From Candidatus Avelusimicrobium intestinipullorum (GTDB lineage Bacteria; Elusimicrobiota; Elusimicrobia; Elusimicrobiales; Elusimicrobiaceae): a DNA stretch of 64,000 nucleotides. A program made the translations under genes and the position numbers. Positions 63,932 through 64,000 of this stretch are shown here, in pieces. The DNA lies in the NCBI GenBank assembly GCA_944324635.1, contig CALUXC010000004.1, forward strand, positions 62,001 through 126,000, read 5' to 3'. The notes below the pieces were generated by a model. It did no database searches. It was not told the DNA's origin and saw only the letters and a program-made list of their open reading frames with translations. The first letter of the stretch is position 1. Every line of letters starts with the position of its first letter.

Positions 63932-64000
63932 AGGCACCCCCTTCTGCAAAATACACCTGCAGGTTCGCTGCCCATACGGGCGCTTGTGCCTTTATTGTAC

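Overview
The window reads as one continuous stretch of a Gram-negative bacterial chromosome. Support comes from outer-membrane barrels, a TolC-type efflux operon, an MsbA-type exporter, EnvC/FtsX and a PorV-like protein. A Tad pilus locus combined with a PorV-family protein, FlgD-like repeat surface proteins and DUF4422/GT8 glycan genes fits a gut-associated Elusimicrobiota (Elusimicrobium-like) lineage. That placement is inference from gene style; no search was possible. Almost everything is on the minus strand. Only an alcohol dehydrogenase, an NhaC antiporter and one tRNA-Arg lie on the plus strand. There is no rRNA, CRISPR, phage or insertion sequence, and no gene-free stretch above 300 bases.

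Region 1 (1-24,100) is an extended Tad (tight adherence) locus, read right to left. It begins with a giant secreted FlgD-repeat protein, then a PorV-like barrel, two Flp pilins, TadE, CpaB, a very short secretin, a TadZ-TadA fusion, a TadB with an exported N-terminal domain, TadC and a TPR protein. A HAMP-PAS receptor, a small membrane protein and a DsbA-like protein follow. After a strong terminator comes a regulatory module (membrane histidine kinase, REC-kinase hybrid, LuxR-type regulator), a second set of pilins/pseudopilins, another terminator and a partial gene running off the window. A 12-base TACC-N4-GGTA palindrome lies upstream of both the first and the last gene.

Region 2 (24,100-44,500) is mainly housekeeping. 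It holds a diguanylate cyclase paired with a cytoplasmic solute-binding-like protein, TsaD, a carboxy-terminal protease, a degenerate EnvC with FtsX, alkaline phosphatase, glycogen synthase, ScpB/ScpA, a TrpRS with a likely metal or Fe-S site, a site-2 protease, and a TetR-controlled tripartite ABC efflux operon. The TetR operator lies inside a consensus promoter.

Region 3 (44,500-58,100) is a surface-glycan operon of about 13 kb. It starts with CDP-glucose synthesis (RfbF, RfbG) and an epimerase/reductase, then a flavoprotein, an F420-type iron-sulfur/pyruvyl-transferase fusion, three DUF4422 proteins (one fused to a GT8 domain), a separate GT8 enzyme, and an MsbA-like exporter. Two tandem promoters and an attenuator-like hairpin precede it and a rho-independent terminator ends it. 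The DUF4422/GT8 part is visibly AT-richer than its neighbours.

Region 4 (58,100-64,000) holds CinA, divergent from an iron-type alcohol dehydrogenase, then NhaC, tRNA-Arg(CCG), a small outer-membrane barrel and a pirin-like protein that has lost its metal ligands.

The best candidates for something new are the rearranged Tad machine with its giant CTD-bearing surface protein and PorV partner, the cytoplasmic solute-binding-like protein coupled to a GGDEF enzyme, and the DUF4422/GT8 series.
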